This document shows, piece by piece, positions 55,099-64,000 of a DNA stretch of 64,000 bases. The stretch lies in the NCBI GenBank assembly GCA_964573395.1, contig CAZNJI010000004.1, positions 1 to 64,000 of the forward strand, given 5' to 3'. Below the pieces are notes generated by a model that was not told the DNA's origin, made no database searches, and saw only the letters and a list, made by a program, of their open reading frames with translations. How positions within the stretch are numbered: position 1 is the stretch's first letter; each line of letters begins with the position of its first letter. The position numbers were made by a program, and so were the translations under genes. Source of the DNA: DATIBQ01 sp964573395 (GTDB taxonomy: Bacteria; Patescibacteriota; Minisyncoccia; Phycocordibacterales; UBA9973).

Positions 55099-57393
55099 AT
55101 GCATACACAAACTTACAAAGTAAAAGGCATGCATTGCGCTTCCTGTTCCTCGGTCATCGAGAAAACGTTTAAGAAAGTTGAGGGAGTGCAATCTGCAGAG
55201 GTGAATTACGGCACAGAGAAAGCCAAAGTTTCTTTTGATCCGTCAAAAACGAATCCCCACGATCTTTCCAAGCACATCGAGCCACTTGGTTATTCTTTGG
55301 AGGTTCCTTCCACCGCCGAGGAGATGGGCATGTCGGAGAGTGAGCATGCGGCGCATTTGGGGTTGAATCAATCGAAAAAAGAAAAGCTTGCAGAGGTTGC
55401 GGATATGCGGATAAAAGTGCTTTCGGCTATTCCTATCGCTATTTTTGCGGCCCTCGTTATGGGTTGGGAGATTCTGGCGAAGTATGGCCTTGTCTCCGAG
55501 ATGAGTACCGTGCTCGAGGAATTTTTCCACCATCTCCTCCCCGTGTTGGCGACATACATTCTTTTCGTTGTTGGTAAGCCATACCTGCTTGGTTTTTACA
55601 GATTCCTTCGATACGGCAAGGCAAACATGGACACCCTGATCGGCATTGGAACCGTTGCCGCATTTTTATATAGCTTTGCAGTTACCGCCTTTGAGGAAAC
55701 GCTCAAGCCTTTTATAAACGTTGAGTATCAGTATTACGACGTGACAATCGTTGTCATTACGTTCATTGCACTTGGTAAATATTTGGAGGCAAGATCAAAA
55801 ATAAAAACAGGAGATGCAATTGAAAAACTTCTTAACCTCCAAGCTAAGACTGCGCTTGTCATTCGTGACGGCAAAGAGATAGAAATTTCAGTAAACGACG
55901 TTAAGCATGGAGATTTGATTATTGTAAAACCCGGAGCAAAGATTCCGGTGGATGGCATCATAACCGAAGGCAGTTCTTTCGTTGATGAGTCTATGGTCAC
56001 CGGAGAGCCGATGCCAGCACAGAAAAAAGTCGGAGATGGTGTAGTGTCAGGAACTATTAACACGAGCGGTTCATTTACGTTTAAAGCCACGAAAGTTGGC
56101 TCGGAGACTTTGCTTGCCCAGATAATCAAGATGGTTGAAGAGGCTCAAGGGAGTAAAGCACCGATTCAAGCACTGGCAGACAAAATCTCATCTGTCTTTG
56201 TGCCTATCGTGCTTGTAATCGCATTCCTTACTCTTGGTGCGTGGCTCATTGTCGGCTCACAGTATATAGGATTCTCCCAATCTCTATCGTTTGGCCTAGT
56301 GTCGTTTGTCGGCATCCTAGTGATTGCGTGTCCATGCGCTTTGGGACTTGCTACCCCTACCGCCATCATTGTTGGTGTTGGCAAAGGGGCTAAGGAAGGC
56401 ATTCTCATCAAAGATGCCGCTACCCTTGAAAAATTGCACAAGGTGGACACGGTCATTGTCGACAAAACCGGAACGATCACTATTGGAAAACCAACGCTTG
56501 TCGATATTCAAAACCTCTCAAATCTAAAAGATGATGAACTAGTCTCAATTATTGCTTCGTTAGAGAAAAAATCAGAACATCCGATCGCCCATGCAATCGT
56601 AAGCTACGCTCAAGAAAAGAATATCCCATTATCAGAGACTTCAGCGTTCGAAGGGATACAAGGCAAAGGTCTCAAGGGTAGAGTTAAAGAAACTGAATAC
56701 TTTGTCGGTAATGCAAAACTCATAAGTGATCTAGAACTTTCTTTTGATGCTACAAAATTTCATGAGTTTACATCCCAAGGCAAGACACCCGTTATTCTCT
56801 CTACCAAAGAAAAGGTGCTCGGTTTTGTGATGGTAGCTGATGAAATAAAACAGGAGTCAAAACAGGCTATCTCTGATCTCCATAAGCTGGGCATCAAGGT
56901 CGTCATGCTCACTGGCGATGATGAAAAAGCGGCAAAATATATTGCTTCGCTTGTCGGCATTGATGATGTTGTCGCCCATGTGCTACCACAAAACAAACTT
57001 GAGAAGATACAGTCACTTCAATCACAAGGACGGATAGTGGCCATGGCTGGTGATGGTGTAAACGATGCTCCAGCACTCGCTCAGGCAGATGTGGGCATCG
57101 CTATGGGAACTGGAACTGATGTGGCGATTGAGTCAGCCGGTATCACGCTTCTTGGTGGCGATATCTCAAAACTTGTGAAGGCCATCAGACTCTCCAAGAT
57201 CACCATGAGAGGAATCAAGCAAAATTTATTCTGGGCATTTATATACAACGTAGTGGGCATTCCACTTGCGGCAGGAGTTTTCTATCCGATTTTCGGATGG
57301 TTATTAAACCCTATTTTTGCCGGATTCGCCATGGCGATGTCATCGGTGTCAGTGGTGTCGAACTCACTCCGAATTAAAACTAAGAAATTATAA
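55099..57393 (+). CDS. copA: Copper-exporting P1B-type ATPase
   Basis: The 764-aa ATPase pumps Cu(I) out of the cytoplasm. One N-terminal HMA domain has GMHCASC (Cys13, Cys16). Then eight membrane helices are expected, with the transport motif [14 protein letters not shown] (about 407-420), phosphorylation motif DKTGTIT (about 455-461), SEHPIAHAI (the HP motif), TGEPMP in the actuator domain and [20 protein letters not shown]. All catalytic residues are present. The start is one base after csoR and the next gene begins 3 nt after the stop. Confidence 0.97.
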   Translation: MHTQTYKVKGMHCASCSSVIEKTFKKVEGVQSAEVNYGTEKAKVSFDPSKTNPHDLSKHIEPLGYSLEVPSTAEEMGMSESEHAAHLGLNQSKKEKLAEVADMRIKVLSAIPIAIFAALVMGWEILAKYGLVSEMSTVLEEFFHHLLPVLATYILFVVGKPYLLGFYRFLRYGKANMDTLIGIGTVAAFLYSFAVTAFEETLKPFINVEYQYYDVTIVVITFIALGKYLEARSKIKTGDAIEKLLNLQAKTALVIRDGKEIEISVNDVKHGDLIIVKPGAKIPVDGIITEGSSFVDESMVTGEPMPAQKKVGDGVVSGTINTSGSFTFKATKVGSETLLAQIIKMVEEAQGSKAPIQALADKISSVFVPIVLVIAFLTLGAWLIVGSQYIGFSQSLSFGLVSFVGILVIACPCALGLATPTAIIVGVGKGAKEGILIKDAATLEKLHKVDTVIVDKTGTITIGKPTLVDIQNLSNLKDDELVSIIASLEKKSEHPIAHAIVSYAQEKNIPLSETSAFEGIQGKGLKGRVKETEYFVGNAKLISDLELSFDATKFHEFTSQGKTPVILSTKEKVLGFVMVADEIKQESKQAISDLHKLGIKVVMLTGDDEKAAKYIASLVGIDDVVAHVLPQNKLEKIQSLQSQGRIVAMAGDGVNDAPALAQADVGIAMGTGTDVAIESAGITLLGGDISKLVKAIRLSKITMRGIKQNLFWAFIYNVVGIPLAAGVFYPIFGWLLNPIFAGFAMAMSSVSVVSNSLRIKTKKL

Positions 57394-57396
57394 ATT

Positions 57397-58404
57397 ATGA
57401 AATCATACACATTCCACGTTTCCGGTACTCATTGTGCATCATGCAAAATATTCATTGAAGACACTCTTAATGAACAGATTGGTATTGAGCGTACTCATGT
57501 TGATTTGAAAAGTGAAACTGTCTCGATTGACACTACCCTTGAAGAGAGCCAGCACAAACTCGCAGAAATATTGACTGAAAAAATAAAGCACAACGGCTAT
57601 TCTCTGTCCGTCGAGAAGAAGGTTAAAGAAAAACAGAACGGTGATGTGATTTGGAAAGCATTGCCAATTGGAATTGGTTTTCTTGTTTTGTTTTTCTTAC
57701 TACAGAAGTCAGGAATCCTTAATCTTGGAATTGGCGGACAAACTACACCAGTTACAAGTTTTATTATTGGTCTCATAGCGTCAGTGTCCAGCTGTCTTGC
57801 CATCGTGGGAGGTTTGGTTTTATCTCTCTCCGCTAAGATATCACAGGACAACGTGAGCGATACAAAGACGTTCGTGCTTTTTCACGCAGGAAGGCTTGTA
57901 AGCTTTGCGGCCCTGGGTGGTGTTCTTGGGGCGGTTGGCAGTGCAATCGGCATTAACTTTACGCTTACCTCAATACTGGGGCTTTTGGCATCGGTGGTAA
58001 TGCTGTTACTCGGTCTGAACTTGGTCGGAGTGTTTGAAAAAAATAAAGTTGCGCTACCTTCAGGACTATTCAATTTTTTTAGGAGAATCGAGCATAAGAC
58101 ATTCACCCCTCTTGTTCTTGGTTTTGCTACATTTTTCTTGCCGTGTGGCTTTACACAGTCGATGCAGGTTTCTGCACTGGGAAGCGGATCGTTTATGTCC
58201 GGACTTTTTATCATGCTTGCATTCGCACTTGGAACACTGCCAATGCTCGTGCTTCTTTCATTCGGTTCGGCCTCGTTTGCCCACGGGAAGCACGCTCCAT
58301 TGTTTTTTAAGTCAGCAGGAATAGTGGTGATCGGACTCGGACTGTTTGCGTTTCTCGCTGGACTTGCCGGGCTCGGAATTATTAACCCACTATTTAACAT
58401 TTAA
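57397..58404 (+). CDS. HMA domain fused to a TauE/SafE-DsbD-like membrane transporter
   Basis: In the 335-aa product, residues 1-70 are a heavy-metal-associated domain with GTHCASCKIF (Cys13, Cys16). The rest is a six- to eight-helix membrane domain of the UreH/DsbD_2 or sulfite-exporter-like group with ASVSSCLAIVGGLVLSLSAK and FFLPCGFTQSMQVSALGSGS, whose Cys residues could shuttle metal or electrons. In the operon with csoR and copA it probably handles copper across the membrane. Direction and mechanism are inferred. Confidence 0.85.
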   Translation: MKSYTFHVSGTHCASCKIFIEDTLNEQIGIERTHVDLKSETVSIDTTLEESQHKLAEILTEKIKHNGYSLSVEKKVKEKQNGDVIWKALPIGIGFLVLFFLLQKSGILNLGIGGQTTPVTSFIIGLIASVSSCLAIVGGLVLSLSAKISQDNVSDTKTFVLFHAGRLVSFAALGGVLGAVGSAIGINFTLTSILGLLASVVMLLLGLNLVGVFEKNKVALPSGLFNFFRRIEHKTFTPLVLGFATFFLPCGFTQSMQVSALGSGSFMSGLFIMLAFALGTLPMLVLLSFGSASFAHGKHAPLFFKSAGIVVIGLGLFAFLAGLAGLGIINPLFNI

Positions 58405-58408
58405 TTTT

Positions 58409-58801
58409 ATGAATAAAACCGCTTCCATTATCATCACGCTCGCACTTGTTATAGGTCTTGGCATTGTGTTTTTAGGGCAATCAAAAAATAACTCCGAGTC
58501 TACGACTGGATCAGCTCAAAACGTCGAAATACGAGACGGGGTTCAGTACGTCACCATTAACGCTCGAGGCGGATACTCTCCCAAGGTGACTAAAGCGCAA
58601 GCCAACATGCCGACAAAATTGATTGTTAAAACCAATGGCACATACGATTGTTCGGCATCGCTCGTTATCAGATCAATTGGTTATCAGAAAATCTTACCTC
58701 AAACAGGAGAAGAACTTATTGATCTTGGTACTCCGCAAGCTGGAACAGTCCAAGGTCTTTGCAGTATGGGAATGTACAATTTCGCAGTCAATTTTAAGTA
58801 G
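58409..58801 (+). CDS. Membrane-anchored cupredoxin-like copper-binding protein
   Basis: The 130-aa product has an N-terminal helix (about 5-24) and then a beta-sandwich with VQYVTINARGGYSPKVTKAQ, TYDCSASLVI and GLCSMGMYNFAVNF. The Cys, Cys, Met and Met residues near the end fit a cupredoxin-type metal site. It closes the copper operon: its stop codon lies 1 bp before the right 41-bp inverted repeat. It likely receives or buffers copper outside the membrane. Confidence 0.8.
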   Translation: MNKTASIIITLALVIGLGIVFLGQSKNNSESTTGSAQNVEIRDGVQYVTINARGGYSPKVTKAQANMPTKLIVKTNGTYDCSASLVIRSIGYQKILPQTGEELIDLGTPQAGTVQGLCSMGMYNFAVNFK

Positions 58802-58802
58802 C

Positions 58803-58843
58803 TGTCAAACTCGCCAAAAAATCAGAAAGCCCGCGCGGATTCC
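58803..58843 (-). repeat. 41-bp perfect terminal inverted repeat, right end of copper cassette
   Basis: Exact reverse complement of 54749-54789, including the TTGACA hexamer, which here points back into the cassette. No transposase, integrase or clear target-site duplication is seen. Confidence 0.95.
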
Positions 58844-58878
58844 CCTGCGGATTCTGAGCGAAATTCAGGCGAAACACA

Positions 58879-58903
58879 GTGGGCGTGCCTTCGGCACGCC
58901 CAC
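58879..58903 (-). terminator. Hairpin downstream of ssrA
   Basis: GTGGGCGTGCC and GGCACGCCCAC form an 11-bp stem, 3' of the tmRNA on the minus strand, with a weak T tract. Confidence 0.7.
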
Positions 58904-58937
58904 GCATTGGCTCGTTCAGAGCCTCTTAGTTCTGTTT

Positions 58938-59322
58938 TGGTGGAGATGGGGGGAATTGAACCCCCGTGCAATAGGGAATGACATACAAATCTCCGTGCGC
59001 AGCACAACTTGGGCGTTTAAGCGATGCACGAACAAGTCGTGCAAACTGTGCATTGCCGATCCTTTACGTTGTCGTTTTGCTCTTAAGGAAAAGAGCAGAA
59101 TCTATTCTGATGTTCTTACACCTCTACCTTTCTATCAGAAATTGAAAGGAGAGACGCCAGCTTGGCTTACGCGAAAGCTGGAGCGAAGGCCTTACCGAAG
59201 TAAGGAGACTTCACCTTAGCGACACTGTTGCCAGATATCGTGTGAACGAAGGTTGCGGGATTACGTCCGTACCCGGCACGCATGCATGTCTAATTCTTCT
59301 ATTGTCGATGCCGATCATCCCC
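58938..59322 (-). ncRNA. ssrA: Transfer-messenger RNA (tmRNA)
   Basis: tmRNA rescues stalled ribosomes and tags the partial protein for degradation. The tRNA-like ends pair as GGGGATG (59322-59316) with CATCTCC before ACCA at 58938, and the T arm GGGGGTTCAATTCCCCC is clear. The 3' CCA is encoded. The tag frame begins at the likely resume codon GCT (59220) and reads AKVKSPYFGKAFAPAFA before TAA (59169-59167). This ends AFA rather than the common LAA. Hairpins rather than a recognisable promoter lie just upstream. The GIY-YIG protein and smpB genes precede it on the same strand. Confidence 0.95.
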
Positions 59323-59326
59323 CTAA

Positions 59327-59384
59327 ATCATTTTGCTCTGCAAAATGATCGGGCGAACATCCTAGCCCGAAACGGGCGGATGTT
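59327..59384 (-). other. Two hairpins between the GIY-YIG gene and ssrA
   Basis: ATCATTTTGC/GCAAAATGAT (59327-59336 with 59340-59349) sits 4 nt from the tmRNA 5' end. AACATCC-A-GCCCG/CGGGC-GGATGTT spans 59356-59384. They may be processing signals if ssrA is made from a longer transcript. Confidence 0.5.
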
Positions 59385-59395
59385 TTAGCCATAAA

Positions 59396-59659
59396 TCACT
59401 TATTCTGCGATTTTAAATAATCAACTTTTAGTTTCCTTTTAAACCGACCTGCCCACAGGCTTTTGAGAAATCTTTCTCGGCTAAATGCCTGTACCTTACT
59501 CTCAAATTTTTCTGAGTGAATAAGCTCAACAGGTAAGCGGTTTTGTGTGGCAGGAACATGTCCATCTTGATGACGTTTAAGTCGATTATTTAAATTGCTT
59601 GTACAACCGACGTATAACTTTTTATCTTTAAGAGATATGAGTATATAGACGATATACAT
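59396..59659 (-). CDS. GIY-YIG domain protein, between smpB and ssrA
   Basis: The 87-aa protein has MYIVYILISLKDKKLYVGCT (GIY...YIG in the form VYI...YVG), the Arg-bearing NLNNRLKRHQDG and the Glu-bearing IHSEKFESKVQAFSRERFLK. It is a small nuclease-fold protein like that at 38024 but not closely similar. It starts 12 nt after the smpB stop and lies about 70 nt before ssrA on the same strand. A nuclease partner in trans-translation is an attractive but unproven idea. Confidence 0.88.
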   Translation of the reverse strand: MYIVYILISLKDKKLYVGCTSNLNNRLKRHQDGHVPATQNRLPVELIHSEKFESKVQAFSRERFLKSLWAGRFKRKLKVDYLKSQNK

Positions 59660-59671
59660 ACAAGTAAGGGT

Positions 59672-60109
59672 TTACGCATATTCGCGCCGCAGTTCGCGGT
59701 CGAGGTCGCGTTTTTTGATTCTGTCGCGTTTGTCAAAGCGCTTCTTTCCGCGAACAATGGCCACTCGGGCCTTAATTCGCTTGCCTTTGGTATACAGCGA
59801 AACAACGACTGCTGTCAAACCTTTTTCTTTCATTCTTCCAGAAATATCAAGCAGTTCTTTTTTATGGAGCAACAGCTTTCGGGAACGGTACGGGTCGAAG
59901 TCTTCTTTGGTATTCCCAGGCTGATGCGGGGGTATGTGGGCGCCAAGTAAAAACAGTTCGCCCGAAAGGAGGGCAACATAGGAACCGTCGAGGCTGCCTT
60001 TGTGCGTTCGAATCGATTTCGTTTCGGTGCCCAAAAGCTCAATCCCTGCTTCGTAGGTCTCAAGGATTTCATACTCAAACGAAACTTTTTTGTTCGACAA
60101 AAGCGTCAT
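59672..60109 (-). CDS. smpB: tmRNA-binding protein SmpB
   Basis: SmpB carries tmRNA to stalled ribosomes. The 145-aa protein shows SFEYEILETYEAGIELLGTE, KSIRTHKGSLDGSYVALLSG, HIPPHQPGNTKEDFDPYRSR and the basic tail KKRFDKRDRIKKRDLDRELR that enters the mRNA channel. TG-C-TAGGAT (minus strand, ending 60116) lies 6 nt before ATG, predicting leaderless mRNA. Its close linkage to ssrA supports both calls. Confidence 0.97.
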   Translation of the reverse strand: MTLLSNKKVSFEYEILETYEAGIELLGTETKSIRTHKGSLDGSYVALLSGELFLLGAHIPPHQPGNTKEDFDPYRSRKLLLHKKELLDISGRMKEKGLTAVVVSLYTKGKRIKARVAIVRGKKRFDKRDRIKKRDLDRELRREYA

Positions 60110-60144
60110 ATCGTTATCCTAGCACAATATGTTATATTGGCCGG

Positions 60145-61917
60145 ATGGAAAAATATAAGACTGAATGGGATTTAGCTCTCCTCTATAAAAGCGATAATGA
60201 TCCGCAAATCGAAAAAGACATGCAGACAATTGAAAAAGCATGTGCCGATTTTGAGAAAAAATATCGGAACAAAGACTTTACCTCAACTCCAGAAAAACTT
60301 CGAAAGGCTTTAGAGGATTCAGAAGCGCTCAGTAAAAAAATAATGGGACATAAGCCATGGTGGTATTTCATGCTTCGATCTCATATGGACTCAGAAAATA
60401 GCGTAGCAAAGGCCATGGTAACACAATTTGAACAGCGTCTTACAAAATCATCCAACAAAATAACTTTTTTTTCACTAAAAGTTGCTGCGATTCCTAAAAA
60501 AGACCAAAAGAAATTTCTCACCAATTCTTTACTTAAGCCATTTAAATATAATCTTGAGCATTCATTTGAAAATGCAAAATATAACTTGACTGAGGCGGAA
60601 GAAAATATGGCTAGCCTGTTTTCACAAACCAGTTATTCAATGTGGGTAAGCGCACAAGAGAAAAGTTTATTCCAGCAGTTAATTGATTTTAAAGGAGAAA
60701 AGATTCCCGTCTCTAAAGCAAGAGAATTACTCGCCGATCTTCCCAAAAAGGACCGTCATGAGTTATATAAAAAAATCACTGACACACTTAAATTTGTTAG
60801 TCAATTTGCCGAAGCCGAAATAAACGCAATATGCAATTATAAAAAAGTACTCGATGAAAAGCGTGGATATAAAGAACCCTACAGTGCTTCGGTTATTGGT
60901 AATGAAAATACAGAAAAAGAAATTGAATTGCTCGCATCTGTCGTTACTAAATATTTTTCAATTAGTCATCGGTTTTATAAATTACACGCAAAACTTCTTA
61001 AAGAAAAAACGATAACCAGAGCAGATGCAAGTGCAAAAATCGGAGAGATAAAAAAGAAATTTAATTTCCCTGAAATGGTTAAGGTTATTAATAATGCTTT
61101 TGAAAAAGTTGGGCCATGGTATGTCGACATGTTCAAAAAATATTTAACCCAAGGACAAATTGATGTATATCCACGGAAAGGAAAATACTCAGGAGGGTAT
61201 CACTGGAAAACCGGCAGTAATCCTTCTTTTATTTTACTTAACCATGTTGACAGTATTAGATCAGTAGAAACACTGGGACATGAGATGGGACATGCTTTTC
61301 ATGGCGAGCTGAGTCAATTGCAGCCTCCGCGCTATCAAGATCATCCATCTTCAACGGCAGAAGTGGCGAGTACGTTTTTTGAACAGATTGTTACCGACGA
61401 AATTGAAAATATTCTTTCCGATAAAGAGAAAATTATTATGACTCATAGTAAATTGGCGCGCGATATCCATACTATTTTTACTCAAATTGCTTGCTTTAAT
61501 TTTGAAACAGACCTGCATAAAAAAATTAGAGGAAAAGGACAGCTCTCAAAAGATGAAATAGCAGAATTAATGGGAAAACACTTAAAGGCATACACTGGCC
61601 CAGCTATGAAAATTAATTCTGATGATGGATATATTTTTGTTTCTTGGATGCATCTGAGAATGTTTTTCTATACGTATACCTATGCATATGGACATATCAT
61701 AAGTAAGGCAATGTATGAGTGCTGGAAAAAAGATCGTTCTTTTGAATCAAAAGTAAGAGAATTTCTCAGTGCTGGAAGTTCAATGAGTCCTCGAGATATC
61801 TTTAAAAAAATTGGAATTGACATTAACGATCCAAAGTTTTTTGAGTCAGGACTTAAAGCCATTGATGCTGATATCACTAAGCTTGAAAAACTAGCAAAGA
61901 AAAACGGGCTGATTTAA
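60145..61917 (+). CDS. M3 family oligoendopeptidase (PepF-like)
   Basis: The 590-aa cytoplasmic zinc peptidase cleaves short peptides. The active site HEMGHAFHGE lies near residues 379-388, followed by a downstream Glu in SSTAEVASTFFEQIV. The N-terminal helical part is typical of PepF. TG-T-TATATT (60130-60138) ends 6 nt before the ATG (leaderless). The gene is clearly richer in A/T codons than its neighbours smpB and ftsH, a possible sign of transfer. No signal peptide. Confidence 0.92.
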   Translation: MEKYKTEWDLALLYKSDNDPQIEKDMQTIEKACADFEKKYRNKDFTSTPEKLRKALEDSEALSKKIMGHKPWWYFMLRSHMDSENSVAKAMVTQFEQRLTKSSNKITFFSLKVAAIPKKDQKKFLTNSLLKPFKYNLEHSFENAKYNLTEAEENMASLFSQTSYSMWVSAQEKSLFQQLIDFKGEKIPVSKARELLADLPKKDRHELYKKITDTLKFVSQFAEAEINAICNYKKVLDEKRGYKEPYSASVIGNENTEKEIELLASVVTKYFSISHRFYKLHAKLLKEKTITRADASAKIGEIKKKFNFPEMVKVINNAFEKVGPWYVDMFKKYLTQGQIDVYPRKGKYSGGYHWKTGSNPSFILLNHVDSIRSVETLGHEMGHAFHGELSQLQPPRYQDHPSSTAEVASTFFEQIVTDEIENILSDKEKIIMTHSKLARDIHTIFTQIACFNFETDLHKKIRGKGQLSKDEIAELMGKHLKAYTGPAMKINSDDGYIFVSWMHLRMFFYTYTYAYGHIISKAMYECWKKDRSFESKVREFLSAGSSMSPRDIFKKIGIDINDPKFFESGLKAIDADITKLEKLAKKNGLI

Positions 61918-61960
61918 GAAAAACCCTGGGCAGTCAAGGTTTTTCGTGTATAATCGCCTT

Positions 61961-63877
61961 ATGCCGGAATTAAAAAAACCGAACAAGCAGCCGCTCCCGC
62001 CGCGACCAAAGCTCACGTCGTATATTTTCAGCGCGCTTCTTATTTTTGTACTCATCAGCGTGCTCTACTCGAGCATCTCGAAGCTCGTTCCGAAGAAGCT
62101 TGAAACGATCCCGCTCTCCGACGTAGCGGCACTCGTTAACCAAGGTGCAGTAACTGCCATTACTGTTGACGGACAGGAGCTTGAAATAACGAAAACCGAT
62201 GGAACGATGGTGAAGTCGAAAAAGGAAGCCGACGCATCGCTGATTGAGACGTTCTCAGCGTATAACGTCGATCAGGCAAAACTTTCTGCAACCAAAATTA
62301 CGATTGCCGAAGAAAGCGCTGGATTCTTTTTCCTGGTTACGCTTCTGCCAATTATTCTGCCGGTTGGCTTGATTATTTTCTTCTTCTGGATGCTCACCCG
62401 CCAGGCGAAAGGGGCAGGAATGCAAGCATTCTCATTTGGGCAGTCGAAGGCGCGCGTTACCGACCCCTCTGACAAGCGCAATCGCGTTACTTTCAAAGAC
62501 GTTGCCGGAGCAAAAGAAGCAAAAGAGGAATTGAAAGAAATCGTTGATTTCCTGCGGAACCCGAAAAAGTTTCTTGATATCGGTGCGCGCATTCCGAAAG
62601 GCGTGCTCTTAACCGGTGCACCAGGAACGGGAAAGACCTTGCTTGCTCGCGCAGTTGCAGGGGAAGCAGGCGTGCCATTCTTCCATCTTTCTGGGTCCGA
62701 ATTTGTTGAAATGTTTGTGGGCGTTGGCGCATCGCGCGTTCGTGATTTGTTCAAAATGGCAAAGCGGGCGGCACCGGCAATTATTTTCGTAGACGAAATT
62801 GATGCAGTTGGCCGCGTGCGCGGTACCGGCTACGGCGGGGGAAACGACGAGCGCGAACAAACGCTCAACCAAATTCTGGTTGAAATGGATGGCTTCGAGC
62901 CCAATGACAAGGTAATCGTGATGGCGGCAACAAACCGCTCAGACGTGCTTGATCCGGCACTGCTTCGCCCGGGCCGATTCGACCGGCGTGTCATGCTTGA
63001 TTTGCCTGACCGAAAAGACCGAGAAGAAATTTTGAGCGTGCACTCAACCAAGAAGCCGCTTGCTGAAGATGTAAATTTGAAAGTCGTTGCAGAGCGAACT
63101 CCGGGATTTTCCGGCGCCGATCTTTTCTCGCTCATGAACGAGGGGGCAATTTTGGCAGCGCGCGAAAACCGAAAGAAGATTTCGCAGTACGATTTGATTC
63201 GTTCGATCGAAAAAGTCATGCTTGGCCCTGAGCGAAAGAGCCACCTGCTTTCAAAAAAAGAAAAAGAAATCACCGCGTACCATGAAGCGGGGCATGCGCT
63301 TGTTGCATCAGTTCTTCCACATGCCGATCCGGTGCACAAAGTTTCGATTGTTGCCCGCGGGCGCGCTGGGGGCTACACACTCTCGCTGCCGCTTGAAGAG
63401 CGCAAGCTGCAATCTCGAAAAGAATTCTTAGACGATCTGGCAATGAGCTTGGGCGGCTATGCAGCCGAGCAGTTGGTATTCGGCGACATTACCACCGGTC
63501 CGTCGAATGACCTGCAGGTTGCAACAAACCTGGCGCGGGCGATGGTAACCCGCTGGGGAATGAGCGAAACCATTGGGCCAATTGCGCTTGAAAATGACGG
63601 CGGAAAAGTACTCTTCGGTTCGGGCGTTGACGGAAAAGACTACTCTGAAAAAGTGAGCGCGCTTATTGATGCGGAAGTAGAGCAAATTATGAAAACCGCA
63701 CTTGAACGCGCGCAGACGGTATTAACCGAATACCGTAAGGCACTTGATGCTATCTCGTCTAAATTAATGGAGGTTGAAACGCTGGAGCAAGATTCGTATG
63801 AACAGCTGATTTCCTCATTTGGCATTACACTCAAAAAAGATAAACCGGCAACGGCAGAATTCGGGCCGGAGCAATAA
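61961..63877 (+). CDS. ftsH: ATP-dependent membrane zinc protease FtsH
   Basis: The 638-aa AAA protease degrades membrane and tagged proteins. Two membrane helices (about 20-42 and 115-140) flank a small external domain. Then Walker [20 protein letters not shown], Walker [13 protein letters not shown], second region of homology [20 protein letters not shown] and the zinc site [19 protein letters not shown] (61949-61954) ends 6 nt before ATG 61961, so this start is preferred over 61946. FtsH is one of the proteases that can act on tmRNA-tagged proteins, matching the nearby ssrA and smpB. Confidence 0.97.
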   Translation: MPELKKPNKQPLPPRPKLTSYIFSALLIFVLISVLYSSISKLVPKKLETIPLSDVAALVNQGAVTAITVDGQELEITKTDGTMVKSKKEADASLIETFSAYNVDQAKLSATKITIAEESAGFFFLVTLLPIILPVGLIIFFFWMLTRQAKGAGMQAFSFGQSKARVTDPSDKRNRVTFKDVAGAKEAKEELKEIVDFLRNPKKFLDIGARIPKGVLLTGAPGTGKTLLARAVAGEAGVPFFHLSGSEFVEMFVGVGASRVRDLFKMAKRAAPAIIFVDEIDAVGRVRGTGYGGGNDEREQTLNQILVEMDGFEPNDKVIVMAATNRSDVLDPALLRPGRFDRRVMLDLPDRKDREEILSVHSTKKPLAEDVNLKVVAERTPGFSGADLFSLMNEGAILAARENRKKISQYDLIRSIEKVMLGPERKSHLLSKKEKEITAYHEAGHALVASVLPHADPVHKVSIVARGRAGGYTLSLPLEERKLQSRKEFLDDLAMSLGGYAAEQLVFGDITTGPSNDLQVATNLARAMVTRWGMSETIGPIALENDGGKVLFGSGVDGKDYSEKVSALIDAEVEQIMKTALERAQTVLTEYRKALDAISSKLMEVETLEQDSYEQLISSFGITLKKDKPATAEFGPEQ

Positions 63878-63883
63878 TATTCT

Positions 63884-64000
63884 ATGGTTAAGAAACTTTT
63901 TATCACACTGCTATTCTTGAGCGGGATACTTCTCCTCGTTCTCTGGAATGATTCTTTATCCGGCTCAAAAATCCAGTCGGAACTTTCTGCCATTAAATCC
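63884..64000 (+). CDS. Start of a membrane-anchored or secreted protein (truncated by window end)
   Basis: The first 39 codons (MVKKLFITLLFLSGILLLVL...) encode a basic start and a hydrophobic segment (about 4-20), a signal peptide or anchor. It begins 6 nt after ftsH and is likely cotranscribed. The frame is open to the end of the window, so the product cannot be named. Confidence 0.6.
   Translation, partial: MVKKLFITLLFLSGILLLVLWNDSLSGSKIQSELSAIKS

Noticed and set aside
54749..58843. Integron gene cassette or classical IS-bounded transposon
   Set aside because: No attC-type R boxes, no integrase or transposase, and no clear target-site duplication next to the 41-bp repeats.
59327..59349. 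Promoter for ssrA in the 20 nt before its 5' end
   Set aside because: No TATAAT-like box stands at the right distance; the sequence is occupied by a perfect hairpin.

Overview
The window looks like a chromosomal segment of a Candidate Phyla Radiation (Patescibacteria) bacterium, most likely of the Parcubacteria group. The signs are a compact gene layout, a long ribosomal-protein superoperon that lacks rpmD (uL30) between rpsE and rplO, a type IV pilus locus with large prepilins, surface proteins carrying GYAWSSNIGW repeats, and a split ComEC. TGA is used as a normal stop codon (for example in tpiA), so this is not a code-25 lineage. I see no rRNA or tRNA genes and no CRISPR array. One RNA gene is clear: a tmRNA on the minus strand.

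Layout. 1-4.1 kb: secreted or anchored surface proteins, including three tandem paralogues. 4.1-11.4 kb: pilB, pilC (behind its own promoter and a strongly structured leader) and three prepilin-like proteins. 11.4-13.3 kb: tpiA-pgk. 13.3-24.3 kb: mixed housekeeping and small genes (HIT protein, YdeI-like, stand-alone CHC2 zinc finger, recJ, RNase HI, ComEC core, SOD, MBL hydrolase, rpmB, site-2 protease). 24.3-48.4 kb: str/S10/spc superoperon in order (rpsL-rpsG-fusA, tuf-rpsJ, rplC-D-W-B, rpsS to rplN, rplX-rplE, rpsN to secY, adk, map), broken by several islands of non-ribosomal genes, mostly set off by a terminator and a new promoter. 48.4-50.3 kb: infC-rpmI-rplT divergent from truB. 50.3-54.4 kb: hypothetical genes, an ArsR regulator and a VanZ-like protein. 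54.7-58.8 kb: a copper-handling cassette (csoR, copA, HMA-TauE fusion, cupredoxin-like) between perfect 41-bp inverted repeats. 58.9-60.1 kb: ssrA, a GIY-YIG protein and smpB on the minus strand. 60.1-64 kb: an M3 peptidase, ftsH and the start of another gene.

Expression signals. Shine-Dalgarno sequences are almost absent. Many first genes of transcription units have a -10 box, often an extended TGnTANNNT, ending only 6-10 nt before the start codon, which predicts leaderless or nearly leaderless mRNAs. Terminators are short perfect hairpins with A/T tracts, often shared by convergent genes.

Most unusual items: (i) the 148-nt structured leader of pilC, with a 12-bp closing stem that abuts the start codon; (ii) a family of dispersed repeats with one outer stem and two internal hairpins that show compensatory base changes; (iii) the copper cassette with 41-bp perfect inverted ends and no transposase; (iv) an atypical tmRNA tag, with ssrA linked to smpB; (v) permuted CCCGGTAGT hairpins in the leaders of two ribosomal operons; (vi) a 103-bp inverted-repeat element inside the spc operon. 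All functional calls come from reading the sequence; no database search was run.
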